Of a stretch of 64,000 bases of DNA, positions 9,950 to 19,726 are shown piece by piece. The stretch spans positions 117,002 to 181,001 of the forward strand of contig MEDJ01000003.1 in the NCBI GenBank assembly GCA_001724025.1. Reading direction: 5' to 3'. The position numbers and the translations under genes are program-made. This stretch comes from Acidobacteria bacterium SCN 69-37 (lineage in GTDB: Bacteria; Acidobacteriota; Vicinamibacteria; Vicinamibacterales; SCN-69-37). Numbering within the stretch: position 1 is the first letter of the stretch; each line of letters begins with the position of its first letter. Below the pieces are notes generated by a model, which was given only the letters and a program-made list of their open reading frames with translations, made no database searches and was not told the origin of the DNA.

Positions 9950-11196
9950 CCGACATCCTTCGCGAGGCCGTTGTCGGACTCTGGCGCAACCGCACGCGCA
10001 CACTGCTGTCGATGCTCGGCATCTCGTGGGGCATCGTCGCGGTCGTGGGCCTGCTGGCGTACGGGGACGGGTTCGATCAGGCGCTGCTCCGCGGCTTTCA
10101 GGGGGCGTTCGGCGACGGCGTCTCTGTCGTGTTCGGCGGACAGACGAGCATGCAGGCCGGCGGGGAGCGTGCCGGTCGTCCGGTGCGGATGCGGCTGGCC
10201 GATGCCGAGGCGGTCGGCGAACTGCCGCTGGTGAAGGCGTGGAGTCCGGAGTACATCCGCGGCGGCACGGTGACGTGGGGCACGAAGCAGGCCGACTATG
10301 CCGTGCGCGGTGTGGCGCCGGCATACGCATCGATGCGCGCGCAGCCCGCGGCCGCCGGCCGCTTCCTCGATGCCGAGGACGTGCGCCTCCAACGTCGCGT
10401 CGTGTTCCTCGGATCCGAGGTTGCGCGCAAGCTGTTCGGTCAGGTCGATCCCGTGGGCGAGTCCGTCCGCATCATGGGCATGTCGTTCGACGTGATTGGT
10501 GTGCAGAAAGAGAAAGTGCAGCTGTCGAACTACAACAGGCCCGACAGTGAGAGCGTCTTCATTCCGCACACGACGGCCGGCCAGCTCTGGAACACCGAGT
10601 TCCTCACCACGTTCGTCTACCAGGCGATGGATCCCGGCCTGGGGACGCGTATCGACACGCAGATGCGCGAGGTGCTCGCGCGGCGCCTGCGGTTCGATCC
10701 GGCCGATGAGCGGGCGATCGACGCCTGGGGCTATGCCGAATCGGTGGCGATCACGGCCGGCATCGTCACGGGTCTGAAGATCGTGCTCGGGTTCATCGGC
10801 GTCCTGACGCTGGCGATTGGCGGCATCGGCGTGATGAACATCATGTTCGTGTCGGTGACCGAGCGCACGGCGGAGATCGGGCTGCGCAAGGCGCTCGGTG
10901 CGCGGCGCGGCCTGATCCTGCTGCAGTTCCTGACCGAGGGGCTCGTCACCACCGTGGCCGGCGGCAGCGCCGGGATCCTGCTGTCGTTCGCGCTGGTCTG
11001 GCTGCTCAGCCCGAGGCCGTTCCTGTCCGAACTGCTCGACGACTCGACGGGCGCGGCCGACATCCACCTGCGGCTGTCGTTCGAGCTCGTGGCCATCAGC
11101 AGCGCCATCCTGATGATCGTCGGCCTCGTCAGCGCATTTGTCCCCGCCCTGCGCGCCGCGCGCATGGATCCGATTGCTGCCCTGCGACAGGACTGA
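9946..11196 (+). CDS. ABC transporter permease, MacB/FtsX type (second)
   Basis: GIGVMNIMFVSVTERTAEIGLRKALGA; GTG start overlapping previous stop. Confidence 0.92.
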   Translation: MTDILREAVVGLWRNRTRTLLSMLGISWGIVAVVGLLAYGDGFDQALLRGFQGAFGDGVSVVFGGQTSMQAGGERAGRPVRMRLADAEAVGELPLVKAWSPEYIRGGTVTWGTKQADYAVRGVAPAYASMRAQPAAAGRFLDAEDVRLQRRVVFLGSEVARKLFGQVDPVGESVRIMGMSFDVIGVQKEKVQLSNYNRPDSESVFIPHTTAGQLWNTEFLTTFVYQAMDPGLGTRIDTQMREVLARRLRFDPADERAIDAWGYAESVAITAGIVTGLKIVLGFIGVLTLAIGGIGVMNIMFVSVTERTAEIGLRKALGARRGLILLQFLTEGLVTTVAGGSAGILLSFALVWLLSPRPFLSELLDDSTGAADIHLRLSFELVAISSAILMIVGLVSAFVPALRAARMDPIAALRQD

Positions 11197-11209
11197 GAGG
11201 CCATCATCC

Positions 11210-11235
11210 GGAGCCCAGGGCTTCGGCCCCAGGGG
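11210..11235. repeat. Degenerate GGAG-REP copy
   Basis: GGAGCCCAGGGCTTCGGCCCCAGGGG. Confidence 0.55.
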
Positions 11236-11277
11236 AACACCCGCGACGCGTGATTAGCGATCCCCGATAATGGCGCG

Positions 11278-12741
11278 GTGAGTGATCGCAACGAATATCG
11301 CGCGGCCGTGACCGTGGCGGTGGCGCTGGTGGTGCTGCGATCGGCCGTGCAGCTCGTCAACGAACGGTCGCTCGACTCCGATCAGGCCATCGTCGGGTTG
11401 ATGGCCACGCACCTGAGCGAATTTCGCGCGTTTCCGCTGTTCTTCTACGGACAGAACTACATGCTGGGCGTGCAGGCCTGGCTGGCTGCACCGTTCTTCT
11501 GGATTGGCGGCCCGACGGTGACGATGCTGCGGCTGCCGCTGCTGCTCGTGAACGTCGGCGTGGTCTGGGGGCTGATCGCCACGTTCCGTCGCCTCGGCCT
11601 GCGTCCCGCGTTCGGGCTGGTGGCCGCGCTGCCGTTGGCGATCACGACACCGGTCATGTCCGACGCGCTGCTGCGGCCGCTCGGTGCCGCTGTCGAACCG
11701 TTTGCCTGGGTACTGGCGCTCTGGGCGCTGCGTCGTCGGCCGCTCTGGTTCGGCCTGGTGTTCTGCGTCGGCTTCCTGCACCGCGAATTCGTCGTCTATG
11801 CGGCGCCCGCGATGCTCGTGGCGCAGGCGATCGAGCGTGCCTGGTGGTCGCGACGCGACGCACTCATGGCCGTTGCGGGTTTCGCTGGCGCGTGGGTGTG
11901 CATCGATCTCCTGAAGCGATCGGTGAACGTCTACGGTCCGGCAGGCGGGACCTTCGAGTCGGGCGCACTGTTCCTGCAGTCGCAGCAGATCGCGATGTGG
12001 GTCACGCTCGACGCGTACGGCGCGCGCGTGTGGCACCTGGTGAGCCACGGACTGCCGGACATGTTCGGCCTGCGTCCCTACGTGCTCGACAGCTATCACG
12101 GCCTGTTCAGCGCGCTGACCGTCGGATCGCACCTGGCCGGCGTCGCACTGGGGACTGCGCTCGTGCTCGCGATCGTCAGGCTGGTGACGCCGCTGCGTAC
12201 CCGCGGCCTGCGGACGGGTGACGCGGGCGACGCGCTGGGCTGGTACCTCGGCACGATTGGGGTCGCGGCCGTGTTCGGGTACGGCTTGAATGGCGGTCTC
12301 GACACGCAGGCGATGCCTGTCGTCCGCTACGCGCTGTTCGTGCTGTTCGTGCCGGTGGCCATCCTGATGATGTTCCTGCGTCACGAGACGCGCGCGCGCA
12401 TCAGGGCTGTTGTCGTCGCCTGTGTCTGCGTGTGGGCCGCGGCCACGGCTGTCGATGCGACGCGCGTCGCGCGCGAGTTCGTCACGGCGCCGCCAGACAA
12501 TCCGCACCGCGAACTGGCGGATGACCTCGTCGCGCACGGCATCCACTACGCGCGCGGCGGCTACTGGGACGCGTATGTGGTCACGTTCCTCGCACGCGAG
12601 CGCGTGATTGTCGCGTCGACCGAGCAGGTGCGCATCTCGTCCTACCAGGCGCTCGTCGACGCCCACGAGTCCGAAGCCGTGACGCTGGTCCGTCAGCCCT
12701 GCGGCGGCGGACGACGCGTGGCCGCCTGGTGTCTGGAGTAA
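11278..12741 (+). CDS. Polytopic membrane protein, GT39/ArnT-like glycosyltransferase-type topology
   Basis: 487 aa, many TM helices; LDSDQAIVGLMATHLSEFRAFPLFFYGQNYMLGVQAW resembles N-termini of dolichyl-P-mannose transferase-like proteins. Confidence 0.6.
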   Translation: MSDRNEYRAAVTVAVALVVLRSAVQLVNERSLDSDQAIVGLMATHLSEFRAFPLFFYGQNYMLGVQAWLAAPFFWIGGPTVTMLRLPLLLVNVGVVWGLIATFRRLGLRPAFGLVAALPLAITTPVMSDALLRPLGAAVEPFAWVLALWALRRRPLWFGLVFCVGFLHREFVVYAAPAMLVAQAIERAWWSRRDALMAVAGFAGAWVCIDLLKRSVNVYGPAGGTFESGALFLQSQQIAMWVTLDAYGARVWHLVSHGLPDMFGLRPYVLDSYHGLFSALTVGSHLAGVALGTALVLAIVRLVTPLRTRGLRTGDAGDALGWYLGTIGVAAVFGYGLNGGLDTQAMPVVRYALFVLFVPVAILMMFLRHETRARIRAVVVACVCVWAAATAVDATRVAREFVTAPPDNPHRELADDLVAHGIHYARGGYWDAYVVTFLARERVIVASTEQVRISSYQALVDAHESEAVTLVRQPCGGGRRVAAWCLE

Positions 12742-12751
12742 GAAGGCACGG

Positions 12752-12836
12752 ACTTCAGGTACGACGGGTACGACGGGCAAGTCGTGGGCCCCTGTGGACC
12801 CGGGGCCGGCTTTTTCGGGTACGACAGGTACGACTC
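12752..12836. repeat. GTACGAC-family repeat (family B), solitary divergent copy
   Basis: TTCAGGTACGACGGGTACGACGGGCAAGTCGTGGGCCCC...GGGTACGACAGGTACGAC between convergent genes. Confidence 0.6.
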
Positions 12837-13997
12837 TTATCCAGCAGCCACGACCGTCGGTTCGCTCGTCGTTTCGCCAGCCGGCGGCGGATCGGTGAGG
12901 TCATTGCCGTCGAGCAGCCGCTCGGTGATGTAGTCGATCGCCGCGTCGTCGTGCCTGGCAAGCAGGGCTTCGAGCGGGGAGCGCGGGACGAAGGCGGACT
13001 CGCGTTGCTGCATCGTCGGCCACGTGCCGTCCGGGCGCTGCGGGGCGTAGCGGACCCAGAAGCCGACGTGCCAGCGCAGGAAGTCACGCACGCGCTCGCG
13101 GGCGTGGTCGTCGAGTACGCGCGGCGCATCGTCGGCGGCGTCGGCGAGCGGCGTGACGGGATCATCAGCCCTGTCGTGCGCCGTGGCGGCGTCCGGGCGC
13201 CGGCCCCAGTGCCGGGTGGCCAGTTCGACGTAGCGCCGATACAGCGCGATCCGCTCGTCGGCCGTGATGTCCCAGTAGCGGCCCTCGGCCACCTCGCGGA
13301 AGAGCCACGGCTTGATGAGCGCGCCACGCGCCGTCATCAGGGCGGTGCACCCGGACGCAGCGAGGCGCTCGGCGGCCTCGTGTGGAAAGAGCAGGTCACC
13401 GTTGCCGATCACGGGGATCGGCACGGCGGCCGCCACCTCGGCGATGGCGTCCCAGTCGGCCGGCTGCCGGTACCGCGCTTCGCGCGTGCGGCCGTGGACG
13501 GTGAGCGCGGCGCCGCCGCCGTCGGCAATGGCCTGCGCCAGTTCGAGGTAGTTGTGCGTCGAGGCGTTCCAGCCGAGCCGGATCTTCACCGTCACCGGCA
13601 CCTGCACGACGGCGCGCATCGCTTCGACGATGCGCCGGACGCGGGTGACCTGGCGCCCGAGCGCGGCGCCAAGCCCCATGCGCGTGAAGTGATCGATGGG
13701 GCAGCCCAGATTGAGATCGACGAAGTCCGCGCCGCGGGCTTCGACGAGCGCGGCGGCCCACGCCATCTCGTCGGGCTTGTTGCCGGCCAGTTGGACGCCG
13801 AAGCACGGCTCGCCCGGCGCGCGGCGGATGAGCGCGAACTCGCTCCGGCGTCGCTGCTTCAGGCGCCGCGCCACCACCATTTCACTCACGAGCACCGTGG
13901 CGCCGAGTTCGACGCACAGCTGACGGAACGGGAGGTTCGACCCCTTGGTCATCGGGGCCAGGACGAGTGCGCCGGGCAGGGACGAGACGAACGACAT
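12837..13997 (-). CDS. tRNA-dihydrouridine synthase family protein
   Basis: LAPMTKGSNLPFR, DLNLGCPIDHFTRMGLGAAL, TVHGRTREARY, PVIGNGD motifs. Confidence 0.9.
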   Translation of the reverse strand: MSFVSSLPGALVLAPMTKGSNLPFRQLCVELGATVLVSEMVVARRLKQRRRSEFALIRRAPGEPCFGVQLAGNKPDEMAWAAALVEARGADFVDLNLGCPIDHFTRMGLGAALGRQVTRVRRIVEAMRAVVQVPVTVKIRLGWNASTHNYLELAQAIADGGGAALTVHGRTREARYRQPADWDAIAEVAAAVPIPVIGNGDLLFPHEAAERLAASGCTALMTARGALIKPWLFREVAEGRYWDITADERIALYRRYVELATRHWGRRPDAATAHDRADDPVTPLADAADDAPRVLDDHARERVRDFLRWHVGFWVRYAPQRPDGTWPTMQQRESAFVPRSPLEALLARHDDAAIDYITERLLDGNDLTDPPPAGETTSEPTVVAAG

Positions 13998-14032
13998 GGG
14001 GAGCGATCTTAGCCGCTCAGGGCGGCGGGAGG

Positions 14033-14056
14033 CGGGGCGGGCGCGTGCCCGCCCCG
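14033..14056 (-). terminator. Putative hairpin terminator downstream of the 14067-14525 gene
   Basis: 10-bp perfect stem CGGGGCGGGC-GCGT-GCCCGCCCCG; no clear T tract. Confidence 0.35.
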
Positions 14057-14066
14057 GGTGTGCGTG

Positions 14067-14525
14067 TCAGTTCGCGGCCGGGGCGGCGGGCGTCTTCGTG
14101 CCGACTCCGCCCATCTCGAACGCGCCGTCGGCAAAGCTGAAGCCGGCGTTGACCTTGTCGGCGTCCGGCGTCAGGGTCAGCACGGCCGGAATCGAGTTGC
14201 CCTCGTAGTCGAACGAGTAGTAGAGCACCAGGTTGTTGCCGGTCTTCCTGATGTTCGCGTTGGCGATCGGCGTGGCCGGCTGGATGTCCGAGCTGAGAAC
14301 CGCGCCGACCTGGCCGTTTTCGACCTTGATCGACAGTGCGGTGGTAAAGGGGCCCATCGGGCTCTCGCCGACGATGGACCAGTCTCCCAGGAACGGAGCG
14401 GCGTCAGCCGCCGTGATGCCGGCCGGGGCGGCAGCGGCCGGCGCGGATGCCTGGGCGAGGGCGAAGCCAGGCGCGGCGGCAAGCGCCATCGCCAGGCAGG
14501 CGGCGGTCAGGGTGATGCGGGGCAT
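14067..14525 (-). CDS. Hypothetical secreted protein
   Basis: Signal peptide MPRITLTAACLAMALAAAPGFALAQ; 152-aa mature-type sequence with lipocalin-like flavour. Confidence 0.75.
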   Translation of the reverse strand: MPRITLTAACLAMALAAAPGFALAQASAPAAAAPAGITAADAAPFLGDWSIVGESPMGPFTTALSIKVENGQVGAVLSSDIQPATPIANANIRKTGNNLVLYYSFDYEGNSIPAVLTLTPDADKVNAGFSFADGAFEMGGVGTKTPAAPAAN

Positions 14526-14593
14526 GGGCAGAATCCTCCGGGACAGGTGCAGGGAACAGCGTTCAGAATGGAACGCCGGAGTATACGCACCGT

Positions 14594-16933
14594 ATGGACA
14601 AAGGTTCAATCGCATTGCTGCCGATCGACGGGTATCTCGAGGCCATCGTCGACCTGGTCCGCACCCGCCGGGCGGTGGTCGTCACGGCTACACCGGGGGC
14701 TGGCAAGACGACGCGGGTACCGCCGGTGCTGGCTGAAGACGGGCGTGTGCTGCTGTTGCAGCCACGACGTGTGGCGGCGCGCGCCATCGCGAGGCGCATC
14801 GCGGACGAGCAGGGCTGGAGTGTGGGACGCGAAGTCGGCTGGCACGTGCGATTCGATCGCCGCGACTCCGCGGAGACCCGGCTGCTCGTCGTCACCGAGG
14901 GGATCCTGACGGCCAGGCTGCAGCACGATCCGCTGCTGTCGGATGTGCGCACGGTCGTGCTCGACGAGTTCCACGAGCGCAGCGTGCACACGGACCTCGG
15001 CCTTGCGCTCGTGAAGCAGGCCTGGATCGCGCGCGACGACCTGCGCATCGTCGTGATGTCGGCAACGATCGATGCCGCGCCGGTGGCCGCGTTCCTCGAC
15101 GGATGTCCGGTCGTCGATGTGCCAGGCCGATCGTTCCCGATCGACGTGGCCTATCGTCCGGGGGCGGCTGTCGAAGACGTTGTTGCGGAGGCGATCGACA
15201 CGGCGGACACCGGGGCGGTGCTCGCGTTCCTGCCCGGCGCGCGTGAAATCGCGCAGGCGGCGGCCCGGATTGCCGCGCGCGTGGGCCCCCGCGTGGACGT
15301 GTGCGAACTGCACGGCGGACTCGACGCCGACGCGCAGGACGCGGCACTCACGCCCACCGGCCGGCCGCGCGTGATCGTGGCGACGAACATCGCGGAGACG
15401 ACACTGACGGTGCCTGACGTCACGCGTGTGGTGGACGCGGGCTGGCAGAAGGTGGCGCGCTATGACGCCGGGCGCGGGATCGATCGGCTCGAGACCGAGC
15501 GTGTGTCGCGCGACGCGGCCGATCAGCGCGCCGGCCGCGCCGGGCGCCTCGGGCCCGGGCGCGCGTTCAGGCTGTGGGAGGCCCATCTGCGTCTGGCGCC
15601 GCACCGGTCGCCGGACATCGCGCGTGTCGACCTCGCGTCGCCCGCCCTCGAGGTGCTGGCCTGGGGCGCCGATCCGCGCACGTTCGCGTGGTTCGAGCCA
15701 CCGCGCGCCGATCGGCTCGACGCGGCGATCGCCCTGCTCGTCCGGATCGGCGCCGTCGACGACGCGGGGCGCCTGACCGACGTGGGACGCCGGCTGCACC
15801 GGCTGCCGCTGCACCCACGTCTCGCACGCCTGCTGGATGTGGCCGGGGGCGCACCGGCGGCCGCGCGCGCCGTCGCGCTGCTGTCCGAGCGTGTGCGGCC
15901 TGCGGCGTCTCCGGCGGCCACGGCGTGCGATCTCTGGTCGGCCGCGCACGACGCGCACGTGCCGCCGCACGTGGCCCGCATCGCGCGCGACGTGCGCCAG
16001 GCGCTTCAGGCGCGGCGTGACGGGGCTTTGCGCAACTCGATCGACGAGGAGACGTTCAGGCGCGCCGTGCTCGCGGCATATCCGGATCGCGTGGGACGTC
16101 GGCGCGGGGTCGGGAGCGACCGCATCCAGCTGGCGTCCGGCACTGGTGCGCGGCTCGGTCGTGAGAGTGGCGTCGTGTCTCACGAGTTCGTGGTGGCGAT
16201 CGACGTGAGTGGCAGCAGTGGCGATCCCTCCGGTGAGGCGATCGTGCACATGGCGTGCGGGATCGAGCGCGACTGGCTCACGCCGACGTCGTCCGTCGTC
16301 GAGCATGTGTTCGATCGATCGGCAGGCATCGTCAGGGCGCATCGGATCGCGCGATACGACGCGCTCGTGTTGTCGTCCACGGAGACGATGGTCGATCCGA
16401 CCGAGGCCGGGCGACTGATGACCGAGGCCCTCGTCGCACGCGGGCCCGACGAGGGCGATCGCCGGCTGCTGGCGCGCTGTGCGATGGCCGGGATCGACGT
16501 CGCGTTCGAGGCCGCGGCGCGCGAGGCGGGGCCGTTCCTGTCGCGTCTCGAGGCGTTCGCGCTGGCCGATCATCTTCCGGCTGGTGTGACGCAGCGGCTC
16601 GCGCGCGAGGCGCCGGTCGATCTCGCGCTGCCGAGCGGCCGTCGTGCGCGGCTCGAGTATCGCGATGATGGCCGCGTGATGGCGGCGGTGAAGCTGCAGG
16701 AGCTGTTCGGCCTGGCCGAGACGCCGCGTCTCGGCGGCGGGCGCGTGCCGGTGACGTTCGAACTGCTCGCCCCGAACGGCAGGCCCGTGCAGGTGACGTC
16801 CGATCTTCGCAGTTTCTGGACGACGACGTATCAGGATGTGAGGAAGGAACTGCGGGCGCGCTATCCCCGGCATCCGTGGCCCGAGGACCCGTGGACGGCG
16901 CAGGCGACGCACCGGACGGTCCGCCGTCGATGA
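14594..16933 (+). CDS. hrpB: ATP-dependent helicase HrpB
   Basis: TATPGAGKTTRVPP, LDEFHERSVHTDL, VIVATNIAETTLTVPDVTRVVDAG, C-terminal HrpB domain. Confidence 0.93.
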   Translation: MDKGSIALLPIDGYLEAIVDLVRTRRAVVVTATPGAGKTTRVPPVLAEDGRVLLLQPRRVAARAIARRIADEQGWSVGREVGWHVRFDRRDSAETRLLVVTEGILTARLQHDPLLSDVRTVVLDEFHERSVHTDLGLALVKQAWIARDDLRIVVMSATIDAAPVAAFLDGCPVVDVPGRSFPIDVAYRPGAAVEDVVAEAIDTADTGAVLAFLPGAREIAQAAARIAARVGPRVDVCELHGGLDADAQDAALTPTGRPRVIVATNIAETTLTVPDVTRVVDAGWQKVARYDAGRGIDRLETERVSRDAADQRAGRAGRLGPGRAFRLWEAHLRLAPHRSPDIARVDLASPALEVLAWGADPRTFAWFEPPRADRLDAAIALLVRIGAVDDAGRLTDVGRRLHRLPLHPRLARLLDVAGGAPAAARAVALLSERVRPAASPAATACDLWSAAHDAHVPPHVARIARDVRQALQARRDGALRNSIDEETFRRAVLAAYPDRVGRRRGVGSDRIQLASGTGARLGRESGVVSHEFVVAIDVSGSSGDPSGEAIVHMACGIERDWLTPTSSVVEHVFDRSAGIVRAHRIARYDALVLSSTETMVDPTEAGRLMTEALVARGPDEGDRRLLARCAMAGIDVAFEAAAREAGPFLSRLEAFALADHLPAGVTQRLAREAPVDLALPSGRRARLEYRDDGRVMAAVKLQELFGLAETPRLGGGRVPVTFELLAPNGRPVQVTSDLRSFWTTTYQDVRKELRARYPRHPWPEDPWTAQATHRTVRRR

Positions 16934-16996
16934 CGTTGGTGTACGCTGGCCCTTTCCGACAGGCGTCGGCGGATTGGCGGCGGGCTGCCGACAGCC

Positions 16997-17117
16997 GGAG
17001 CCCTGGGGCTTCAGCCCCAGGGAGATTTGTGGGATGGGGCGTGTCCCCCGGGGCTGAAGCCCCGGGGCTCCGAAGATCTCATGCGGCCGGAGCCTTGGGG
17101 CTTCAGCCCCAGGGGAC
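16997..17117. repeat. GGAG-REP cluster, three copies in alternating orientation
   Basis: GGAGCCCTGGGGCTTCAGCCCCAGGG; CCCCCGGGGCTGAAGCCCCGGGGCTCC; GGAGCCTTGGGGCTTCAGCCCCAGGGG. Confidence 0.92.
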
Positions 17118-17171
17118 ATCAGAGACCGGGGCCCGCGGGCGTTGAGCGGTAGTGAGGAGTGTGTGGACGCG

Positions 17172-18005
17172 ATGAGTGATCGAGGCCGATACCTGACGAG
17201 ACATCACACGACCGCGGGACCGCGCTGGGCGGTCGATGGCCGCTGGCTGCCCGCCGCGTTCAGGCTCGAACTGCTGCTCCAGCAGCCGGTGGCGTCCATC
17301 GATGCACTCCTGGCGGCGCTGGCGACCGAGGTCGTCGCTGAAGGGCCGCTGCTCGCACCGGTCGAGCCCGGGCACGAAGTCTGGGCGTGCGGCGTCACGT
17401 ACCTGCGCAGCCGCGAGGCGCGCGAGGCCGAGTCGACGGTGCGCGACGTCTACGCGCGCGTCTACGATGCCGAGCGGCCCGAGCTGTTCTTCAAGTCCGT
17501 GGGATCGCGCGTCGTGGGTCACGGCGGCGAGATTCGCGTGCGCGACGACAGCACCTGGAACGTTCCCGAACCCGAACTGACGCTCGTCGTCACGGCCGGC
17601 GGTGAGATCGCGGGCTACACCGTCGGGAACGATGTCTCGTCGCGTGACATCGAGGGCGAAAACCCGCTGTACCTGCCGCAGGCCAAGGTGTACGACGGGG
17701 CGTGCGCCGTGGGCCCGGGCATCCAGCTGTGTCCGGCGGCGTCGATGCGCGATCTGCCGATCCGTCTGCACCTGTCGCGCGACGGCGCGACGGTCTTCGA
17801 GGGCGAGACGCGGACGTCGCAGATCAAGCGGCCCTTCGAAGAGCTGGTGGCGTATCTCTGCCGCGAGTCGTCGTTCTCCGGGGGCGCGTTCCTCATGACG
17901 GGCACCGGTATCATTCCTCCGATGGCGTTCTCGCTGCAGCGCGGTGATACGGCGCGGATCACGATTGGCGATCTGACGCTCGAGAACCGCACGGCGATGG
18001 CGTAG
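17172..18005 (+). CDS. Fumarylacetoacetate hydrolase-family protein (possible 2-keto-3-deoxypentonate dehydratase)
   Basis: [63 protein letters not shown]. Confidence 0.85.
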   Translation: MSDRGRYLTRHHTTAGPRWAVDGRWLPAAFRLELLLQQPVASIDALLAALATEVVAEGPLLAPVEPGHEVWACGVTYLRSREAREAESTVRDVYARVYDAERPELFFKSVGSRVVGHGGEIRVRDDSTWNVPEPELTLVVTAGGEIAGYTVGNDVSSRDIEGENPLYLPQAKVYDGACAVGPGIQLCPAASMRDLPIRLHLSRDGATVFEGETRTSQIKRPFEELVAYLCRESSFSGGAFLMTGTGIIPPMAFSLQRGDTARITIGDLTLENRTAMA

Positions 18006-18104
18006 GCGGCACGGCCGCTGGCGGGATGGCCGCGGTTGGCACGGCGACGAGCGGCGCGGAAGACGGATCCCCGGTCTTCAGACCAGGGGGCCAGCATCAC
18101 GGGA

Positions 18105-19709
18105 GTGGAGACCTTGTCCTTGAAACCTGTTCTCATCGGCGGCGCGTGGCGCGCGTCTGCCAGCGCTTCGGATACGTTCACGGCGATCAATCCCGCGACG
18201 GGGGAGTCACTGGCCGACCGATACCCGGTCTCGGGGATCGATGACGTCGAGGCCGCGTGCCGGGCGGGGTACGACGCGGCCGTCGCGCTCGGCGCGCTGC
18301 CGGATCGCGTCGATCGCCTCGCGGCCTTTCTCGAGGCATATGCGACACGGATCGAGGGGGCTGCCGATGCGCTGGTCGCGATGGCGCACGACGAAACGGC
18401 GTATCCCGAGACGCCGCGCCTGCGGTCGTCGGAACTGCCGCGGACCACGAATCAGTTGCGCCAGGCCGCTGCGGCCGCCCGCGATCGATCGTGGACGATG
18501 GCCACGATCGATACGGCCACGAACATCCGGTCGTACTACGCGGCCCTCGGCGGGCCCGTCGTCGTGTTCGGGCCGAACAACTTTCCGTACGCGTTCAACT
18601 CGGTCGCTGGCGGGGACTTTGCCGCGGCTGTCGCGGCGGGCCACCCGGTGATCGCCAAGGCGAACACCAGCCACCCGGGGACGTCGCGGCTGTTCGCCGA
18701 ACTCGCGCACGCGGCGGCCGTCGAGGCCGGGTTACCGGCGGCCATGGTGCAGCTGATCTATCGCCTGCCATCGGACGCCGGTTTCCGGCTCGTGTCGCAC
18801 CCGCTCGTGGCCGCCACCGGCTTCACCGGCAGCAAGGCCGCGGGTGTGGCGCTGAAGGCAGCGGCCGAGCGGGCGGGCAAGCCGATCTATCTCGAGATGT
18901 CGAGCGTCAATCCGGTATTCGCGCTGCCCGGCGTGCTGGCCGAGCGCGGTGCGGCCGTCGCGCGGGAGCTCTTCGATTCGTGCGCGCTCGGTTCGGGTCA
19001 GTTCTGCACGCGTCCCGGCCTCACCGTCGTACCGCAGGGCGCGGCCGGCGATGCGTTCCTCTCGGAAGTCGCGCTGCTGTTCGCCCAGGGGGCGCCGGGC
19101 ACGCTCCTCGGTCGTGCCGGCCTGTCGTCGGTGATCGAGGGCATCGAGGTCCTCAAGCAGCACGGCGCCGAGGTGCTGGTCGGGGGCGCGCCCGTCGACG
19201 GGCCACGCATCAGTTTCGCCAACACGCTGCTGCGCGTGTCGGGCGAGACATTCCTCACGCACGCACACGCCCTGCAGACCGAGGCGTTCGCCACGGTCAA
19301 CACCGTGGTCGTCGCGCGTGACGTGACGCAGATGGCCGCGATCGCCGACAGCCTCGAGGGCAACCTCACGGGCACGATCTACAGTGCCACGGGTGGGGAA
19401 GACGATTCGGCGTACGACGTCATCGCGCCGGTACTGCGTCGCCGCGTGGGCCGGCTGCTGAACGACAAGATGCCGACGGGCGTGGCCGTCTCGCCGGCGA
19501 TGAACCACGGCGGACCGTACCCGGCCACCGGGCACCCGGGCTTCACGGCCGTCGGAATCCCTGCGTCGCTGCTGCGGTTCGCGGCGCTGCAGTCGTTCGA
19601 CAACGTCCGGCCGCATCGGCTGCCGCCGGAACTCGGTGACAGGAACCCGACGGGCACGATGTGGCGGCGAATCGATCTCCAGTGGACGACGGGAGACGTG
19701 GCGAAGTAG
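18105..19709 (+). CDS. Aldehyde dehydrogenase, 2,5-dioxovalerate (alpha-ketoglutarate semialdehyde) dehydrogenase type
   Basis: FGPNNFPYAFNSVAGGDFAAAVAAGHPVIAKANTSHPGTSRL; catalytic Cys region GSGQFCTRPGLTVV. Confidence 0.88.
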   Translation: METLSLKPVLIGGAWRASASASDTFTAINPATGESLADRYPVSGIDDVEAACRAGYDAAVALGALPDRVDRLAAFLEAYATRIEGAADALVAMAHDETAYPETPRLRSSELPRTTNQLRQAAAAARDRSWTMATIDTATNIRSYYAALGGPVVVFGPNNFPYAFNSVAGGDFAAAVAAGHPVIAKANTSHPGTSRLFAELAHAAAVEAGLPAAMVQLIYRLPSDAGFRLVSHPLVAATGFTGSKAAGVALKAAAERAGKPIYLEMSSVNPVFALPGVLAERGAAVARELFDSCALGSGQFCTRPGLTVVPQGAAGDAFLSEVALLFAQGAPGTLLGRAGLSSVIEGIEVLKQHGAEVLVGGAPVDGPRISFANTLLRVSGETFLTHAHALQTEAFATVNTVVVARDVTQMAAIADSLEGNLTGTIYSATGGEDDSAYDVIAPVLRRRVGRLLNDKMPTGVAVSPAMNHGGPYPATGHPGFTAVGIPASLLRFAALQSFDNVRPHRLPPELGDRNPTGTMWRRIDLQWTTGDVAK

Positions 19710-19726
19710 GCGGGGCTGGCGGCCTG

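Noticed and set aside
9938-9952. GAGGTACGACGGGTGAC at the end of the first permease gene as a repeat copy
   Set aside because: Short match within conserved C-terminal coding sequence (VEALRYDG); no flanking unit sequence, so likely coincidental.
18105-19709. ALDH as the missing microcompartment aldehyde dehydrogenase
   Set aside because: Located 36 kb away, paired with an FAH gene, and its sequence pattern fits a 2,5-dioxovalerate dehydrogenase; no encapsulation peptide seen.
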